A DNA stretch of 61,461 bases from assembly GCF_010998615.1 (NCBI RefSeq), contig NZ_JAAEAH010000060.1, forward strand, positions 1 to 61,461, written 5' to 3'. Of this stretch, positions 60,720 through 61,461 are shown one piece after another. The number at the start of each line of letters is the position of its first letter. Position 1 is the first letter of the stretch. This DNA comes from Myxococcus sp. CA023 (lineage in GTDB: Bacteria > Myxococcota > Myxococcia > Myxococcales > Myxococcaceae). Both the position numbers and the translations under genes were made by a program. Under the pieces are notes generated by a model that ran no database searches, had not been told where the DNA came from, and saw nothing but the letters and a program-made list of their open reading frames with translations.

Positions 60720-61461
60720 TCAGCGGACGCGTCCGTTGCCATCAGCGATGCCTGCGCTCTGCAGCGTGGAGAGCAGCGAGGAGTTCTTCTCGGCGAGGAC
60801 GACGGGAACGTCCTGGTCCCCGAATCGGACGGTGCCCCGTCCAGCCGCGCCCGCGGTCTGCTGCGCGCCCTCCAGCCCCATCAGCGTGTTGAAGCTGGCC
60901 TGGGACGTCACCACCATTCCCTTGAGGTTTCCCTGGAGGGGAACCTTCTCCCAGTGCAGCTGCTCATTGTTCTCCTTGATGGACGTGTCTTTCACGGTTT
61001 CGTTGAAGGCGCCGTTACGGCCCGACTCGGTCTGCTTGCCCCACAGTTGCTTCGTCCGCTTGAGCGGATCCCCTTGAGGGAGGCCGACCTGGTCCTTCTT
61101 TGCCGCACCGGGCACCAGGCCCCCGTTGTCTGTGGAGGACGCCCGCCACCCATGGTTGGGGGTCTGCAACAGGTTGGGGCTGAGGATCAGCTGCACCTTG
61201 CTGTCATTGCTCCCCACGCCATAGCCCTTCGAAGGCCAGCCGGCCTGCTGCGTTCCCACGGCGCGCGTGTAGACGGCCAGCGCGCCACCGCCGTTCTTGT
61301 CCGCCGGCCGCGAATAGCGGCCCGCCTTTCCCTCCCGGCTGTAGGCGGAGTTGAGTTGGCCCTGCTGGAGGGCACCCTTCACGTGCTCCGGGGCCATGCC
61401 ATGGGTAAGGCATGAGGCATTGTCCAGGTTGAGGGCGGGCGGGGGGCGGCCGGCGGTAGGA
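60720..61461 (-). CDS. C-terminal part of a possible ADP-ribosyltransferase-like toxin (5' end off the window)
   Basis: The frame is open from the window edge to the stop at 60720 (about 246 residues). LDNASCLTHGMAPEHVKGAL, then SREGKAGRYSRPADKNGGGA and LAVYTRAVG resemble the order seen in ADP-ribosyltransferase folds (an (H/Y)-G-T-like strand, then a G-x-G-x-Y/F-S turn). The remainder (VQLILSPNLLQTPNHGWRAS; EKNSSLLSTLQSAG) is not recognised. An internal ATG at 61397 exists but splits the motif. It could equally be an unrelated secreted domain. Confidence 0.45.
   Translation of the reverse strand, partial: PTAGRPPPALNLDNASCLTHGMAPEHVKGALQQGQLNSAYSREGKAGRYSRPADKNGGGALAVYTRAVGTQQAGWPSKGYGVGSNDSKVQLILSPNLLQTPNHGWRASSTDNGGLVPGAAKKDQVGLPQGDPLKRTKQLWGKQTESGRNGAFNETVKDTSIKENNEQLHWEKVPLQGNLKGMVVTSQASFNTLMGLEGAQQTAGAAGRGTVRFGDQDVPVVLAEKNSSLLSTLQSAGIADGNGRVR

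Noticed and set aside
1..61461. CRISPR arrays, rRNA operons, origins
   Set aside because: No regularly spaced short repeats, no 16S/23S-like sequence and no clustered replication boxes were seen by eye.

Overview
The window is about 61 kb of very GC-rich DNA with strong G/C bias at third codon positions, many lipoproteins, an RHS/SpvB-type giant protein, secondary-metabolism genes and many decayed insertion sequences. That combination points to a myxobacterium, most likely Myxococcaceae (Myxococcus, Corallococcus or Pyxidicoccus-like). This is inferred from gene style; there is no rRNA in the window to confirm it. I found no rRNA, convincing tRNA or CRISPR array.

Layout. 1-9.1 kb: first copy of a protein family with a conserved hydrophobic C-terminus (family H below), a small lipoprotein, an S37-type secreted peptidase, an SH3-like lipoprotein, a LysR regulator divergent from an ankyrin/deaminase operon, and a thioredoxin-like lipoprotein whose first redox cysteine is an in-frame TGA, a selenoprotein candidate. 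9.2-16.8 kb: a 2011-residue SpvB/RHS protein and a downstream secreted-looking partner. 17.4-21 kb: a YjhX-like protein, a PhnA-like zinc ribbon, a small membrane protein, a trigger-factor-like chaperone and its upstream partner, the second family H copy. 21.7-25.3 kb: a diiron-type protein, a frameshifted small gene, an SdpR/SdpI operon and a hydrolase lipoprotein. 25.8-32.4 kb: an oxylipin-type cluster of lipoxygenase, cytochrome P450 and fatty-acid desaturase in one operon, with a second lipoxygenase-like gene divergent from it. 32.6-34 kb: an intact IS701-family element with CTAG duplications. 34.6-44.8 kb: an acyltransferase, DUF1254 protein, HExxH lipoprotein, VioB-type ferritin-like protein, P-loop ATPase, a GntR-TSUP-DUF1634 operon and a small exported protein. 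45.4-47.9 kb: third family H copy followed by a second trigger-factor-like gene. 48-48.5 kb: nested IS scars. 48.6-51.5 kb: a class II terpene cyclase and a synthase closely resembling mycobacterial Rv3378c, together resembling the tuberculosinol pathway pair. 52-55.5 kb: IS256 and phage scraps around a MocR/PdxR regulator, a YggS-type PLP protein and a GNAT acetyltransferase. 56.5-61.5 kb: a caspase-like secreted protein, two tandem cysteine-rich exported paralogues with CBM9-like domains, and the 3' end of a possible ADP-ribosyltransferase-like toxin running off the edge.

How genes may work together. The best candidate for an undescribed system is family H plus the trigger-factor-like protein. 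Three proteins with unrelated N-termini share a C-terminal region with the motif AATNIP(V/I)VSQVG, and two of them are followed, across a 130-base gap containing a strong hairpin, by a trigger-factor-like PPIase chaperone with no ribosome-binding domain. The diterpene pair, the two-lipoxygenase/P450 cluster and the TGA-containing thioredoxin are the other strongest leads.
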